From Firm-04 sp045642925 (lineage in GTDB: Bacteria; Bacillota; Clostridia; Oscillospirales; Ruminococcaceae), in assembly GCA_045642925.1 (NCBI GenBank), contig JAZUJW010000014.1, positions 23,416 through 87,415 on the forward strand: DNA of 64,000 bases, in the 5' to 3' direction. Under the pieces are notes generated by a model. It was not told the DNA's origin, searched no databases, and saw only the letters and a list, made by a program, of their open reading frames with translations. Of the stretch, positions 63,580 through 64,000 are shown one piece after another. Within the stretch, counting starts at the first letter, position 1, and each line of letters begins with the position of its first letter. Made by a program: the position numbers and the translations under genes.

Positions 63580-64000
63580 CTTCGCCAAAGGGAATAATTC
63601 CCTTTGCAAGCCTCAATAAAAGATTCTCCTGATAAAAAGATAGCGCCAAATAAGTGAGGGTGAGATGAGGGGGAGAATGCGACCAACTTGTTTGGGAGCT
63701 TCTTCCCCTCTCCTGATTAGTCGTAAGGAAACAAGGGGTGTTTCGCGCTCTGCGGAGCGCGACCAAAGGCTCCGCCTCTGGACTTCGCCAAAGGGAATGA
63801 TTCCCTTTGGAATCCTCAATAAAAGATTCTCCTGATAAAAAGATAGCGCCAAATAAGTGAGGGTGAGATAAGGAAGGGGAAGTCTGGAGGGAAACCTTAG
63901 GAGAGGGGGAGAATGCGACCAACTTGTTTGGGAGCTTCTTCCCCTCTCCTGATTAGTCGTAAGGAAACAAGGGGTGTTTCGCGCTCTGCGGAGCGCGACC
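63580..64000. repeat. Tandem complex repeat array, running past the window
   Basis: Unit A spans 63580-63782 and unit B begins at 63783 with the same CTTCGCCAAAGGGAAT start; B is complete to the CGCGCTCTGCGGAGCGCGACC segment and runs to the end. B carries an extra stretch of about 34 bases near 63868. Internal palindromes include CAAAGGGAA/TTCCCTTTG and TCGCGCTC/GAGCGCGA. Short open frames here are not supported as coding. A degenerate relative lies at 33330-33665. Confidence 0.85.

Noticed and set aside
62233..63597. 454-codon + strand frame opposite ahcY
   Set aside because: Shadow of adenosylhomocysteinase, no start signals.
63483..63922. Short minus-strand frames in the end repeat (67 to 124 codons)
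   Set aside because: They come from the tandem repeat itself, share its periodicity, and have no ribosome site or homology that I can see.
1..64000. tRNA, rRNA, tmRNA, CRISPR array, prophage or transposase genes
   Set aside because: No GTTCGAATC-type T loops in a clover-leaf context, no rRNA blocks, no regular spaced repeats, and no integrase or transposase motifs were found.

Overview
The window is a chromosomal segment of a low-to-middle GC Firmicute. It is most likely a cellulosome-building Ruminococcus or a close Oscillospiraceae relative. The evidence is four secreted proteins with dockerin modules (two leucine-rich-repeat proteins, a CAP-domain protein and a family 9 glycoside hydrolase with a CBM3-like module), strong AGGAGG-type ribosome binding sites, TTGACA-N17-TATAAT promoters, T-box and TPP riboswitches, an Rnf complex, and diaminopimelate dehydrogenase. 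No rRNA, tRNA, CRISPR array, prophage, transposase gene or replication origin was recognised. Species is not determined.

Layout: 0-10 kb holds hpt, a dockerin/CAP protein, a hemolysin-III membrane protein, and a tandem group of three BspA-like leucine-rich-repeat genes (the first frameshifted and truncated, the other two ending in dockerins). 9-19 kb holds azlCD, an orphan membrane protein, putP, fhs, two tandem paralogous lipoproteins, a membrane-anchored transglutaminase-like protein, and a protein that is only the DNA-binding half of Spo0A. 19-30 kb holds clpB behind a ribbon-helix-helix protein gene, an AlaX-type editing protein, a candidate structured RNA, corA, a LacI-sensor/degenerate-GGDEF/AraC fusion regulator, and thrS under a T-box. 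29.6-43 kb holds an ECF sigma/anti-sigma pair, a GNAT enzyme, a small orphan protein, a COG0523 GTPase, a two-component system with a Trp/Pro-rich sensor, an amidase, a PBP, a histone-H1-like basic protein next to HU, ddh, an AEC transporter and rarA. 43-53 kb holds the GH9 cellulase, secA, murD, an SGNH esterase, a small membrane protein and a histidine phosphatase. 53-60.5 kb is one long run: XRE regulator, apbE, NusG-domain-II protein, Gx transporter, rnfCDGEAB. 60.6-64 kb holds thiT with a TPP riboswitch, purine nucleoside phosphorylase, adenosylhomocysteinase, and the start of a tandem repeat array that leaves the window.

How the genes fit together: the dockerin proteins and cellulase serve plant-fibre attachment and breakdown. 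PutP and AzlCD handle amino acids. Fhs, AhcY, PNP and Hpt form one-carbon and purine salvage chemistry. Ddh, MurD, the PBP and the amidase serve the cell wall. SecA exports the secreted proteins. Rnf couples ferredoxin oxidation to ion pumping, with ApbE attaching FMN to RnfD and RnfG.

Three copies of a short palindromic-ended, MITE-like element and two sites of a second repeat family lie in the gaps between genes. The best leads for new biology are the solo Spo0A-C protein, the three-part fusion regulator, the candidate ncRNA at 23.6-23.8 kb, the Trp-rich sensor kinase, and the XRE/palindrome control region at the head of the Rnf run.
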